Below, in pieces: positions 19,545 to 28,505 of a DNA stretch of 64,000 bases. Each line of letters starts with the position of its first letter. Within the stretch, counting starts at the first letter, position 1. Below the pieces are notes generated by a model. The model was given only the letters and a program-made list of their open reading frames with translations, did no database searches and was not told the origin of the DNA. This stretch comes from Loktanella sp. S4079. GTDB taxonomy: Bacteria; Pseudomonadota; Alphaproteobacteria; Rhodobacterales; Rhodobacteraceae. The position numbers and the translations under genes were made by a program. The stretch spans positions 124,001 through 188,000 of the forward strand of contig NZ_JXYE01000002.1 of NCBI RefSeq assembly GCF_000967725.1, read 5' to 3'.

Positions 19545-20252
19545 CTATAGCGGCCCACCGGCAGCTATACGTTTTGCGACCAGTTCATTTAACGTTGAAA
19601 CGCCCGATGCCAAATCGTCACCCTCTGATTTCAACGTGGCAAGGTTTTGCACTGCTTTACCCAGAGCATCGTCTTGGGCGCTACGTGCGACCCCATCGAG
19701 AAATTGGGTGACATAGGCGATGTCTTGGCTTTCGTCGGTGTTGTTCAATATTTCAGAAATATGATGCAAGTCGTCGCGATAGGCGATCAAATCAGGGCTG
19801 ATCATTTCGTCGCTAATTGCGCGTGGGCCGGGTGGTTGGCGATGTGCCGGAAGGTGTTTCAAAATGGCCGACTGAAACGCCGCGAGATTGGCAATCGGTT
19901 TCGCAATAAATCCATCAGCGCCGGCATCCAGAACGGTGGTTTCTGCCGCACTGTCACCGCTAATGCCGATGATGACCTCAATCCGCGGGGTTGCTTGCGC
20001 CAGCTGATTAATCAGTTGGGTGCCTGAACCGTCTGGCAGCCCCACGTCGATAAGCACGATCGAGGGCCGATAGATAGCAAGGTGACGTCGCGCGTTTTCC
20101 AGGCTATCTGCCCGCCTAATCCGTGCACCCGATCGTTGGCACAACAGGCGCAGCGCCTCGCAGGCAAAGCGGCTATCCTCGACCACGAGTACCGTCAGCC
20201 CCAATAATGGGCGGCGCGCGGTCGGGGCGGGTGTGAGCAATAATTCATCCAT
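19545..20252 (-). CDS. Response regulator receiver protein with unassigned C-terminal domain
   Basis: A 235-residue protein with a CheY-like receiver domain at about residues 18-140: acidic pocket E25-D26, phospho-acceptor D69 (VLIDVGLPDGSG) and Lys118 (FIAKPI). The C-terminal 90 residues are mostly helical, with conserved spacing of small residues (FLDGVARSAQDDALGKAVQNL), and are not a known DNA-binding output; they could be a phosphotransfer or a dimerisation domain. I chose the ATG at 20252, preceded by GGGAG; a longer frame to 20363 has no binding site. No kinase gene is adjacent. Confidence 0.8.
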   Translation of the reverse strand: MDELLLTPAPTARRPLLGLTVLVVEDSRFACEALRLLCQRSGARIRRADSLENARRHLAIYRPSIVLIDVGLPDGSGTQLINQLAQATPRIEVIIGISGDSAAETTVLDAGADGFIAKPIANLAAFQSAILKHLPAHRQPPGPRAISDEMISPDLIAYRDDLHHISEILNNTDESQDIAYVTQFLDGVARSAQDDALGKAVQNLATLKSEGDDLASGVSTLNELVAKRIAAGGPL

Positions 20253-20380
20253 CGCGATTCTCCCATGTGGCTCTTTGCCTGTTATCAAAGCAGGACAAGG
20301 TGAACGGGACGTTAATGTGGGAATCGCATTGCACTTTGATGGGGCTTTAGCGATATTGCGCAAAATAGGGAGAAAATGAA

Positions 20381-20785
20381 ATGATCGGTCGCCTCAATCA
20401 TGTCGCCATCGCAGTTCCGGATCTTGATGTTGCAAGTTTACAATATCGTACAATGCTGGGGGCCGATGTTGGCGCGCCACAAGATGAACCAGATCATGGG
20501 GTGACCGTTGTCTTCATCAATCTGCCGAATACGAAGATTGAGCTGCTCTATCCGTTGGGCGAAGATTCCCCGATTAATGGGTTCCTCGAGAAAAACCCTT
20601 CGGGTGGGATTCATCATGTCTGCTACGAAGTCGATGATATCCTTGCTGCACGTGATCACCTAAAGGCTGAAGGTGCACGCGTTTTGGGGAACGGAGAGCC
20701 CAAGATCGGAGCACACGGCAAGCCGGTTTTGTTCCTCCATCCCAAGGACTTTAACGGCTGTTTGGTCGAACTCGAACAGGTATAG
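20381..20785 (+). CDS. mce: Methylmalonyl-CoA epimerase
   Basis: Interconverts the (R) and (S) forms of methylmalonyl-CoA so that the mutase can use it, in propionyl-CoA catabolism. The 134-residue VOC-fold protein starts MIGRLNHVAIAVPDL, with metal-binding His7, and has the HHVCYEVDD repeat (about 84-92) and the terminal LVELEQV. The typical neighbour DUF1467 follows 78 bp downstream, an arrangement common in Rhodobacterales. Confidence 0.93.
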   Translation: MIGRLNHVAIAVPDLDVASLQYRTMLGADVGAPQDEPDHGVTVVFINLPNTKIELLYPLGEDSPINGFLEKNPSGGIHHVCYEVDDILAARDHLKAEGARVLGNGEPKIGAHGKPVLFLHPKDFNGCLVELEQV

Positions 20786-20863
20786 CCCGCGCCCCTGAGA
20801 CAATCAGACGCTTGCAGACCGCCGCAATAGAGCTAGATAGGTCCTGAAACGAAAGGATCCGCT

Positions 20864-21151
20864 ATGGGTATCACATCTGCAATTGTGTTGTTTGCTGTTG
20901 TTTGGGCGATGGTTTTCTTTGTTGTGCTGCCATTGCGGGTCGAAACTCAGGGTGAAGCTGGCGAAGTTGTTCCCGGCACACATGCGTCTGCCCCTGCCGA
21001 CGCCCAGATCAAGCGCAAGGCGATTATCACGACCCTTTGGGCTGTGCCGATTTGGGCCGTGATTGCGGGAACGATCCTTTCGGGGGCGATTTCGGTGCGC
21101 GATATCGATTGGTTCAATCGTATGGCGACACCTGATCTGAACGCTGAATAA
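20864..21151 (+). CDS. DUF1467 family small membrane protein
   Basis: A 95-residue protein with two transmembrane segments (about 5-24 and 50-70) and the DUF1467 pattern LPLRVETQGEAGEVVPGTHASAPADA between them. Its role is unknown. It regularly follows mce. An AAAGGAT-type binding site precedes the ATG at 20864. Its end overlaps the end of the convergent EI24 gene by 38 nt. Confidence 0.85.
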   Translation: MGITSAIVLFAVVWAMVFFVVLPLRVETQGEAGEVVPGTHASAPADAQIKRKAIITTLWAVPIWAVIAGTILSGAISVRDIDWFNRMATPDLNAE

Positions 21152-21827
21152 TCGCGTGATACAGGTGCGTAAATGTCGCGGCCCCAATGATCGGGATGAC
21201 GAGGTTCACCAAGGGTAGCGACAGTGGCACCGCCATCAGGCAACCTGCAAACCAGATTGTTCCCCGGTGCTGCTGTGCGAGGCGCTTCGCCCCGTCGCGA
21301 CCTTCGCGCCGCATCGCCGCGAGCTGAAAATATTCCCGCCCCAGAAGATACCCGTTCATTCCGAAAAAGATGAACACCGCTGCAAAGGGAAAGATCAAGT
21401 AAAGCCCGAACGCCGCGATATTTGCGGTGATCAAGACCCCGAGAAAGCTAACCGTATCGCGCAGCCCTTCGGCAAAGCTAATTTCAGCGACAGGGGGGAG
21501 CGCAGGAAAGTGCTTTTCTTCGACGGCGTCTGCGATCTCGTCTAAGAAAAGCGAGGTAATTGCAGAGGCTACCGGCACCATCAAAAACACCGACATTAGG
21601 AACACCAGCAATAGCGATCCCCAGCCGAGCGCATCGTCGATCCATGTCACTTCGCCGATGAGTGGCAGATTTATTGGTCCAGAGGCAAGCCAGTTGATCA
21701 GGCTGATCAACCCCCAATAGAAGGCGATCAAGAGCCCGATGGTCACGCCAATGCCCCGCCACAAGACGGATTGGAAACGTGCCTCGGGCAATTGCGCGAG
21801 CGCCTTAATAAATGACATCAAGATCAT
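21114..21827 (-). CDS. EI24 / CysZ-like membrane protein
   Basis: A 237-residue polytopic membrane protein of the EI24 (CysZ) family, with about five hydrophobic segments (about 26-48, 70-95, 128-150, 152-165, 190-220). In CysZ members this fold takes up sulfate. No cys genes adjoin, so sulfate transport is only a family-level suggestion. Translation starts at 21827, where ATGA overlaps the stop of the upstream nitroreductase gene; a second ATG at 21818 is possible. Confidence 0.8.
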   Translation of the reverse strand: MILMSFIKALAQLPEARFQSVLWRGIGVTIGLLIAFYWGLISLINWLASGPINLPLIGEVTWIDDALGWGSLLLVFLMSVFLMVPVASAITSLFLDEIADAVEEKHFPALPPVAEISFAEGLRDTVSFLGVLITANIAAFGLYLIFPFAAVFIFFGMNGYLLGREYFQLAAMRREGRDGAKRLAQQHRGTIWFAGCLMAVPLSLPLVNLVIPIIGAATFTHLYHAIIQRSDQVSPYD

Positions 21828-22405
21828 GCATCGACCCAGGTTGTGATCGCCGCGAGATCGGGGCGAGGGCGTTCTGGTGGGGCATTTTTTTCGGTGCCGA
21901 GATGGATAAAGCCCGCGACATGTTCGTGCTCGGCCAATCCCAGCCCTTCGGTGACAAACGCACGGTCATGGCTTGCCCAGCCAGACAGCCAATTTGCCCC
22001 CCAACCTGCAGCCAGCCCTGCGTTCACTAGCGCCAGACAAACGGCGCCAGCAGAATAGACCTGTTCGATTTGCGGTACTTTGGGCGAGTCGACTGGCGCA
22101 CTGATCACGGCGACAACAAGGTCAGCCGTAGCAAATTGCGCGTTTGCCTTGGTAATTTTGTCCGGATCAATCCCTAGGTCGTTGCCGCGTTGATCGACCA
22201 GCGCGGCGAGACGATTGAGCGCAGGTTTCTCCAACACGATAAACCGCCATGGTTCGAGCTTACCATGATCTGGGGTGCGCGCAGCAGCGGTCAAAATCGT
22301 CTCCAGCTCGGCGCGGTTTGGGACTGGGGTCGTCAGTGTTTTGGCTGGGCGGGAACGGCGGTTGAGCAGAAAATCAAGTGCGGCTTGGTTCGGTGTTGGC
22401 ATCAT
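21824..22405 (-). CDS. Nitroreductase family protein (YdjA-like)
   Basis: An FMN-dependent nitroreductase of 193 residues. The N-terminal pattern LDFLLNRRSRPAK (about 10-22) supplies the FMN phosphate arginines, followed by AARTPDHGKLEPWRFIV (about 41-57), which is typical of the YdjA subfamily of single-domain nitroreductases. Its natural substrate is unknown. It precedes the EI24 gene on the same strand with a 4-nt ATGA overlap. Adjacent ATGs at 22405 and 22402 cannot be told apart. Confidence 0.85.
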   Translation of the reverse strand: MMPTPNQAALDFLLNRRSRPAKTLTTPVPNRAELETILTAAARTPDHGKLEPWRFIVLEKPALNRLAALVDQRGNDLGIDPDKITKANAQFATADLVVAVISAPVDSPKVPQIEQVYSAGAVCLALVNAGLAAGWGANWLSGWASHDRAFVTEGLGLAEHEHVAGFIHLGTEKNAPPERPRPDLAAITTWVDA

Positions 22406-22527
22406 TGGTCCTATTGTTGGTCAACTGACAGATAAGTTCTGGGATCACTGCTGACAACTGCACGGCCCGCGCAGGACATTGATCTTATCCATGCCTCCTC
22501 AGAAATTATGATTGAACCGAGCGCCGA

Positions 22528-23184
22528 CTAACCTAGCCCAATTTCGCCGGACGGATTAAAGAGATCACCTAAATAGCGGTCAATTTTCGGGGTGTGCTGA
22601 TGCCAATCCGGTTTTGGCTGGCCAGGATGAAAGCTGAGATTGCCGTCGATAAACTGTGCGGTGATATCCGGAGTGGCGATCATCCAGTCCAACTTTGCCA
22701 AACGCCTTGCGAAATAGGGTGCTGTGGATTCAACAATATGGTGCGCCGGATTATACCATGCAGCAAAACTGTGCCGTACCCCACTTTGGCGAAGGTCACG
22801 AAAGCTAATCGATTTTTGCATCCGCGTCTGCGCTCTAAGAACTTCGGCATCATGATGTTTCAGCACATTTAGGTCTGCATCTTCGCTGTCGTTCATGAGG
22901 CCCGGGTTGTTTCGTAGCCGCCACAGCAGATTGTATAATAGCGCAAAGCGATCATCGCTGCGGTGCCAAACAACAGATTGCGCGAGCGTCAAAAAGCTTT
23001 GCGGTGCCTGTACACGACGCGTCACATTCGGAAGCGGTGTAGCGCTTTCGAGTAGCGCGCTTAGTTTGCCGGAATAATCCCACAGTATCTCTTGGGGTGG
23101 GACGCCCGCACTGATCAGCCTTTTTGCGGCATCACGCCATGCAATGTCAGTTCCGATGCGGGGAAGGGGGACAGTGAACATCAA
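22528..23184 (-). CDS. DUF4130 domain protein, short form lacking a UdgX domain
   Basis: A 218-residue protein with the DUF4130/TIGR03915 domain: RFALLYNLLWRLRNNPGLM (about 80-98), the RMQKSISFRDL run, and the strongly conserved WYNPAHHIVESTAPYFARRLAKLDW region (about 142-166). In most relatives this domain is fused to a UdgX-type uracil-DNA-binding domain, and the joint reads like the segment seen here as DLFNPSG. In this gene the reading frame ends nine residues after that point, so the UdgX half is absent. No remnant of UdgX follows downstream. It may be a true standalone protein or a truncated gene. Confidence 0.7.
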   Translation of the reverse strand: MMFTVPLPRIGTDIAWRDAAKRLISAGVPPQEILWDYSGKLSALLESATPLPNVTRRVQAPQSFLTLAQSVVWHRSDDRFALLYNLLWRLRNNPGLMNDSEDADLNVLKHHDAEVLRAQTRMQKSISFRDLRQSGVRHSFAAWYNPAHHIVESTAPYFARRLAKLDWMIATPDITAQFIDGNLSFHPGQPKPDWHQHTPKIDRYLGDLFNPSGEIGLG

Positions 23185-23267
23185 AGGACTCAGCGCTAGG
23201 GTCGTTATTTGTTCATGTTATGTTCTCATTCGGGGTTGGGCAAGGCTTTCGTTGGAATTTGAAAGAT

Positions 23268-24647
23268 TTACCCGGTATGCGCCAGTTGCACTTGTGCCGT
23301 TTTGCGGTGGCTTAGGAATAGAATCGCTGGGTTGCTGATCTCATTGGCGGTAATCGTCTGCGTCAGGTCCGAGGCCTTGCAATGCGCGATCTTTTGGGTC
23401 GGCATTTGCGCATTTGCAACGATGTCGACCTCGACGATTTGGCCAAGTCCAGCAACGTTCAACGCCGTTTCAATACGGTCTGCAGTGCCCACACCCATAT
23501 AGACAGCGACGCGGCGACCTGCGGTTAGCAGCCCCTCCCAATCAGGTGTATCGTCGATATGTTCGCCACGGCCAGTTGTCAGGACAAGCGTGTCACATTC
23601 ACCTCGTTCTGTCAGGAAACCGCCCATCGCAGCAGAGGCGGCGCTAGCCGCGGTGACGCCGGGAACGACCTCAAAGGGAATGCCCGCCTCGGTGAGTGCG
23701 TCGGCTTCTTCTGCGCCACGAGCAAAGACGCCCGGATCACCACATTTCAGGCGTACGACCCGTTGGCCCTGACGCGCGGCAGCGACCAAAAGTCCGCTGA
23801 TTTTATCTTGGGGCCAGCTATGTGCGCCTGGTGCTTTGCCGACGTAAACGCGCTCTGCGTCACGGCGCGCGAGATCTAGGATTTCGGGATCAATCAGCCG
23901 ATCATAAAAGATGATATCCGCCTCTTGGAGCCGCTGTACACCGCGTAACGTGATCAGGTCTTTGGAGCCGGGGCCAGCACCGACAAGCGCCACAGGGGCA
24001 GGGCCAGCTTGGCCAAACTCGCCGGTCGCGATAGCATCTTTGATAAGCTGCGCAGCCTCGCGTTCAGCACCACGTTTGTGGGCATCGCGCACTGGGCCGT
24101 TAAAGACCCAGCGCCACAGGTCGCGCCGTTTGCGCGGCTGAAGCCGCATCGCCGCGCTGTCGCGCAATCTGCCAACCACAGCAGCAAGATCGCCCAAGCG
24201 CGGCTCAAGCAGTTCTTCCATGCGGGTTTTGATTTGGCGGGCCAAGACGGGTGCGGTGCCTTCGGTGCCGATAGCCACGACTACTGGATCGCGGTCAACG
24301 ATCGATGGTGTAATCGCGTCACATAGGTCCGGCCGGTCAACAACATTTACCGTCGCACCTGCGCATTTGGCGAGACTATGCAGCGCGGAATCAATTCCCG
24401 GGCACCCAGTCGCGATAAACACAAGCGCAGTATCTGCGAAATGCTGTGCGGTGATTGGCGTGTCATCCCATGCGATCTTACCGGCAGCATGAAGATCGCT
24501 GAGCTCTGGATCTAGCGCGGTGGCAAGGATTGTGATTTGCGCTTCGGTCTTGAGGATCAATCGGCATTTTTGCGCGGCCTGTTCGCCACCGCCTGCGATC
24601 ACAACGCGGCGCCCTGCCATGGTCAAAAACATGGGGAAGGTTTTCAT
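23268..24647 (-). CDS. cysG: Siroheme synthase
   Basis: Trifunctional enzyme making siroheme, the prosthetic group of the nitrite reductase NirB: the N-terminal part (about 1-215) is the NAD-dependent precorrin-2 dehydrogenase/ferrochelatase (VVIAGGGEQAAQKC), and the C-terminal part (about 218-455) the SAM-dependent uroporphyrinogen III methyltransferase (VGAGPGSKDLITLRG, GDPGVFARGAEEADAL). The length of 459 residues is normal. It closes the nitrate assimilation operon: its ATG overlaps the preceding stop by 4 nt, which ties siroheme supply to NirB expression. Confidence 0.95.
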   Translation of the reverse strand: MKTFPMFLTMAGRRVVIAGGGEQAAQKCRLILKTEAQITILATALDPELSDLHAAGKIAWDDTPITAQHFADTALVFIATGCPGIDSALHSLAKCAGATVNVVDRPDLCDAITPSIVDRDPVVVAIGTEGTAPVLARQIKTRMEELLEPRLGDLAAVVGRLRDSAAMRLQPRKRRDLWRWVFNGPVRDAHKRGAEREAAQLIKDAIATGEFGQAGPAPVALVGAGPGSKDLITLRGVQRLQEADIIFYDRLIDPEILDLARRDAERVYVGKAPGAHSWPQDKISGLLVAAARQGQRVVRLKCGDPGVFARGAEEADALTEAGIPFEVVPGVTAASAASAAMGGFLTERGECDTLVLTTGRGEHIDDTPDWEGLLTAGRRVAVYMGVGTADRIETALNVAGLGQIVEVDIVANAQMPTQKIAHCKASDLTQTITANEISNPAILFLSHRKTAQVQLAHTG

Positions 24648-25597
24648 GCGGATATCCTTTGCTGGCTATGCCGCTCTTCCCAGAGGGTGGCGGCCATCGC
24701 GTCGGCTTGTTCAACTGTTTGTGCGGCACCCATGGTCCAAAGGGCGATACCAGCGGTGCCAATCACTGTGGCTTCGGCAAAGGGATCGCTTTGTTGCCCC
24801 GACCAAAGGGCGGGGGCGTCGACTTGGGCTTCGGGTTCGTTCATCCGGCGGGTTTCTTCGCGGATGGCGGCAGCGTCGGTTTGGTGGTGCTCTCCGTTAC
24901 GTAGGCCAAAGATACGGATGGCTTTGGCAGGGTTGCGTTCGAATTCGCCGCCGCCGCCTTTGATGACAGTCAGGTCGGATTGCCCCAACAGTGCTGCGGC
25001 TTGGGCCTGAAGCCCGCGATAAGACGGGTGAAACACGCCTTGAACGGTTGCGGGCGCATTCGTTGGATTCCACATCCGCAGGACCGTATTGATGCAGGAC
25101 CGCAGGCCAAAAGTGTCACGAAGCCGCAAGACCTCAAACGCTTCGGGCGCATGGGTCTCGACCGGGAGATAGGTAATGGGTGCGTCGCTCGCGTCCATCG
25201 GGATATCGAGCGCACCCAATGCGTCACGCACTGAGGCGCCCGTGCTTTGATGGGAATTCCAGCCGTGCAATACAACCCTGTACCCCGCTTGCGCCACTAG
25301 CTTGGCCGAGAGCAAAAACAGCGGAGCGCCACGCGTGCGCCCAGCCGCATAAGAGGGCCAATCAAGGTCTGCTCCCATCGGTGCAGGAGATTTTTGGCGC
25401 AATGCGTCAGTGAACCCTGCGATTTCTTCGGGTATCTCGCCGCGAAAGCGCAGAACCATCAGAAACGCACCCAGTGCTTCGGGTTGGGCCTTACCATCAA
25501 GGATGATGGTCATGGCGTCTCGCGCTTCGTCCAGCGTCAGAGGGCGGGCACGGCCTGCGCCGCGAGCTACTGTTTGGACAAAACGCGTTAGGGTCAT
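24644..25597 (-). CDS. TrpD2-like glycosyltransferase family protein
   Basis: A 317-residue protein of the anthranilate-phosphoribosyltransferase-like TrpD2/YbiB family. The N-terminal helical part (MTLTRFVQTVARG to about 70) and the catalytic-fold part (HGWNSHQSTGASVRDALGALDIP about 112-134; VIKGGGGEFERNP about 211-223) are clear. True TrpD normally has a GTGGD motif, which is not present, so tryptophan synthesis is unlikely. It lies between nasA and cysG with 4-nt overlaps on both sides, so it is fully part of the nitrate operon, but its job there is unknown. Confidence 0.8.
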   Translation of the reverse strand: MTLTRFVQTVARGAGRARPLTLDEARDAMTIILDGKAQPEALGAFLMVLRFRGEIPEEIAGFTDALRQKSPAPMGADLDWPSYAAGRTRGAPLFLLSAKLVAQAGYRVVLHGWNSHQSTGASVRDALGALDIPMDASDAPITYLPVETHAPEAFEVLRLRDTFGLRSCINTVLRMWNPTNAPATVQGVFHPSYRGLQAQAAALLGQSDLTVIKGGGGEFERNPAKAIRIFGLRNGEHHQTDAAAIREETRRMNEPEAQVDAPALWSGQQSDPFAEATVIGTAGIALWTMGAAQTVEQADAMAATLWEERHSQQRISA

Positions 25598-28170
25598 TCG
25601 GCAGCCACCGGTATTTGGAACTGTGCGAGCAATGCCGCCAATTCAGGTTTGCAGGACCCGCAGTTGGTTCCAGCGCAAGTCGCCTCGCCCAATGCGGCGA
25701 CGCTGGTGGCACCTTGGCCAATCGCGTCTCGCAATGTGTTTACGCCGACATTGAAGCACGCGCAAACGGTGGCACCCGGATCGGGCATATCCGCCGCAGT
25801 CCGACCGGCGAGTGCGGCAAGGCTTGCCACGTCTGAACCGATCAGCGTTGAGGCATGCTGGCGGGCGACGATGACTGGCTCTGTGCTGGCAAAGAACAGC
25901 GCTTGGATTTCGTCATTTTCGATAATCGCTACGCGCACGTCACCTGTGGTGGCGTCTTGCATCACTGCGGCGCTGCCGGTTTTGGTATTGGTGATGTTGC
26001 GTGCTTCGCGTTCCCAATCGGATGGCGTTTTCATCCCAGCGCATTCAGCTTGCCAACCGGTGCTGGTCTTCGCAATCGCGTGATAGGGGCGACTAGGCTG
26101 CATGGGTTGTGCGCTCACAGCAAAGCCGTACCACGCGGCCTCACATTTTTGGATGTCCACTTGGGCGCATTTCGTGGCGGGCTGACCTGAAACAGGATCG
26201 ACGCCCGTTTCAACCGCGCTGTTGATAACACCCGCCGCCGAAAGCTGCCGCGTCCAGTGGAGCGGCGCAAAAAGCGTACCTTGCGCCACTTTTTCACTAA
26301 TGAGTGCGCGGAAAATTCCCCTGCCTTTGGGCCCGATGATGGTGACGAGTTCGGCAGTGTCGACATTGATCGCTTGGGCATCTTCCGGGTGGATTTCGAC
26401 ATATGGTTCTGCCAGATGCGCCCCCAACCGCTGCGATTTTCCCGTCCGGGTCATGGTGTGCCACTGGTCGCGGTTCCGTCCGGTGTTAAGATGGAATTTG
26501 CCGGTGCGCAGCACTGGTGCGCTGACTGCAATCATCCGGGCCTTGCCATCGGGGTGATAGAACTGTCCGTCTGCAAAGAAGCGCGCATTCTTGCCCACAG
26601 GCCATTGAGCAGGCCTTAGATTTTCATAATCTGCGCCCTGCATTTCGGTCAGATCAAGGTCTTTGCCAAATTGTTGGCTAAGCGCTGTCGTTGCGGCGTA
26701 TTCGTCAAAAATCTCGGCGGGGCTTTGGTAGGCGAAACCATCAAAACCCATACGTTGCGCAACATCACAGATGATCTGCCAATCAGGACGTGCCGCACCC
26801 GGTACCGGCAAAAATGCGCGTTGTCGCGAGATACGTCGCTCGGAGTTTGTAACCGTTCCGTTCTTTTCGCCCCAACCAGCAGCGGGCAACAACACATCGG
26901 CCAAATCGCCTGTATCGGTTTTTGCCATGATGTCGGTGACAACCGTGAACGGCACGTTCTTGATGGCTTCGGCAACACCGTCTGCATCCGGCAAACTGAC
27001 CGCAGGATTGGTCGACATCACCCATAGAGCCTTGATCGTGCCGTCGGCACAGGCTTTGAACAGGTCGACAGCTTTTAGACCGGGTTTGGTGCAGATGGTT
27101 GGGCTATTCCATACGCCCTGAACCGCGTCACGGTGATCAGGGTTCTCAATATCGAGGTGGTTGGCCAACATATTGGCCAGTCCGCCGACCTCGCGACCGC
27201 CCATCGCATTGGGCTGTCCGGTGACCGAAAACGGCCCCATACCGGGCCTGCCGATGCGCCCGGTGGCGAGATGACAGTTCAGGATGGCGTTGACTTTGTC
27301 GGTCCCCGACAGCGATTGGTTCACGCCTTGTGAATAGATAGTGACGGTTTTTTCTGTACCCGCCCAGAGCGCGTAAAACGCGGCAATTTGATCGGGGGTT
27401 AGACCGCTTTCGACGGGATCGTCTTTGGCTGCGCTTTGCAGCGCCGCTTCAAATCCGTTGACATGGGCGTCAAGATAGCTGGCGTTCAACTGATCGGTTG
27501 CAGCAAGATGCGTCAACAGACCGTTGAATAGCGCGACATCGCCGTCACCTTTGATCTGTAAATGCAAATCAGCGAGGTCGCTGGTTGCAGTGATCCTTGG
27601 GTCGATGTTCACGACCTTCATCTGTGGACGCGCTGCTTTGGCCGCAGAAATACGTTGATAGAGAACAGGATGACACCATGCCAGGTTTGAACCAACCAAC
27701 ACGATGAGATCAGCCTCTTCGAGGTCCTCATAGGTGCCGGGAACCGTATCCGTGCCAAATGCGCGTTTATGTCCTGCAACAGAGGATGCCATGCAAAGGC
27801 GGGAATTCGTATCGATGTTCGCCGACCCGATGTAGCCCTTCATTAGTTTGTTCGCGACGTAGTAGTCTTCGGTCAGCAGTTGCCCTGAAACATAGAAGGC
27901 CACGCTGTCGGGGCCGTATTCACGGATTGCCGCACTGAACTTTTTCGCGACCAGATCAAGTGCATCGTTCCAACCTGCGTCCCGCCCGAGGATCTGCGGT
28001 GCGAGAAGACGACCATCGAGATCGATGGTCTCGCCGAGCGCCGACCCCTTTGAACACAGGCGGCCCAAGTTGGCGGGGTGATCTGGGTCACCTTTGATTG
28101 TGCCGTCAGGTTGCGCCAGGACACCACATCCTACCCCACAATAGGGGCAGGTTGTTTTTACACAGCTCAT
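25594..28170 (-). CDS. nasA: Assimilatory nitrate reductase, catalytic subunit
   Basis: Reduces nitrate to nitrite in the cytoplasm using a bis-MGD molybdenum cofactor. The 858-residue protein starts with the [4Fe-4S] motif Cys8, Cys11, Cys15, Cys39 followed by Lys41, then the molybdopterin domains, and ends with a [2Fe-2S] BFD-like domain (CACFNVGVNTLRDAI and CAGTNCGSCKPEL, about residues 785-840). Electrons probably enter through that domain. No separate NasB-like flavoprotein is encoded, so a ferredoxin or other donor is inferred. Its ATG overlaps the nirD stop by 4 nt. Confidence 0.95.
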   Translation of the reverse strand: MSCVKTTCPYCGVGCGVLAQPDGTIKGDPDHPANLGRLCSKGSALGETIDLDGRLLAPQILGRDAGWNDALDLVAKKFSAAIREYGPDSVAFYVSGQLLTEDYYVANKLMKGYIGSANIDTNSRLCMASSVAGHKRAFGTDTVPGTYEDLEEADLIVLVGSNLAWCHPVLYQRISAAKAARPQMKVVNIDPRITATSDLADLHLQIKGDGDVALFNGLLTHLAATDQLNASYLDAHVNGFEAALQSAAKDDPVESGLTPDQIAAFYALWAGTEKTVTIYSQGVNQSLSGTDKVNAILNCHLATGRIGRPGMGPFSVTGQPNAMGGREVGGLANMLANHLDIENPDHRDAVQGVWNSPTICTKPGLKAVDLFKACADGTIKALWVMSTNPAVSLPDADGVAEAIKNVPFTVVTDIMAKTDTGDLADVLLPAAGWGEKNGTVTNSERRISRQRAFLPVPGAARPDWQIICDVAQRMGFDGFAYQSPAEIFDEYAATTALSQQFGKDLDLTEMQGADYENLRPAQWPVGKNARFFADGQFYHPDGKARMIAVSAPVLRTGKFHLNTGRNRDQWHTMTRTGKSQRLGAHLAEPYVEIHPEDAQAINVDTAELVTIIGPKGRGIFRALISEKVAQGTLFAPLHWTRQLSAAGVINSAVETGVDPVSGQPATKCAQVDIQKCEAAWYGFAVSAQPMQPSRPYHAIAKTSTGWQAECAGMKTPSDWEREARNITNTKTGSAAVMQDATTGDVRVAIIENDEIQALFFASTEPVIVARQHASTLIGSDVASLAALAGRTAADMPDPGATVCACFNVGVNTLRDAIGQGATSVAALGEATCAGTNCGSCKPELAALLAQFQIPVAAE

Positions 28171-28505
28171 TCTGCGGCCACCCGGCCGGCGATTGCATCG
28201 CTCGACAGCAAGAGCCGCCCATTTTCGACCTTGACCTCGTAGGTGCCAACACAGCCTTCGTCGGCGCCTTGGGCTTCACCTGTGGCGAGGTCAAAGACCC
28301 AATTATACATCGGGTCGGTCACTTTTTCGCCGTGCTGAATGCCGTTGGACAAGGGGCCTGCCTTGCCGGGTAGGTATTCATCTACCGCGTAGACATTGCC
28401 AGACGCCGTGTGGAAAATGGCAATGTCACCTTGAACGGTACGCACGATACGTGCGCCTTGAACTGGGATGTCGGAGACCGCGCCGATGTCGATGAAATCA
28501 CTCAT
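28167..28505 (-). CDS. nirD: Nitrite reductase (NAD(P)H), small subunit
   Basis: A 112-residue Rieske-fold protein of the NirD family, which lacks the Rieske iron ligands and stabilises or assists NirB. Typical patterns are GARIVRTVQGDIAIFHTASGNVYAVDE (about 16-42, without Cys-His pairs) and the PMYNWVFDLATGE run (about 63-75). I take the ATG at 28505, which overlaps the nirB stop by 4 nt; an upstream ATG at 28583 would lie deep inside nirB. Confidence 0.92.
   Translation of the reverse strand: MSDFIDIGAVSDIPVQGARIVRTVQGDIAIFHTASGNVYAVDEYLPGKAGPLSNGIQHGEKVTDPMYNWVFDLATGEAQGADEGCVGTYEVKVENGRLLLSSDAIAGRVAAE

Noticed and set aside
22445..22492. 15-residue frame with AGGAGG upstream between the nitroreductase and DUF4130 genes
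   Set aside because: The binding site is only one base before the ATG, which is too close for use, and no lipobox or other feature supports the peptide. It is too short to call.
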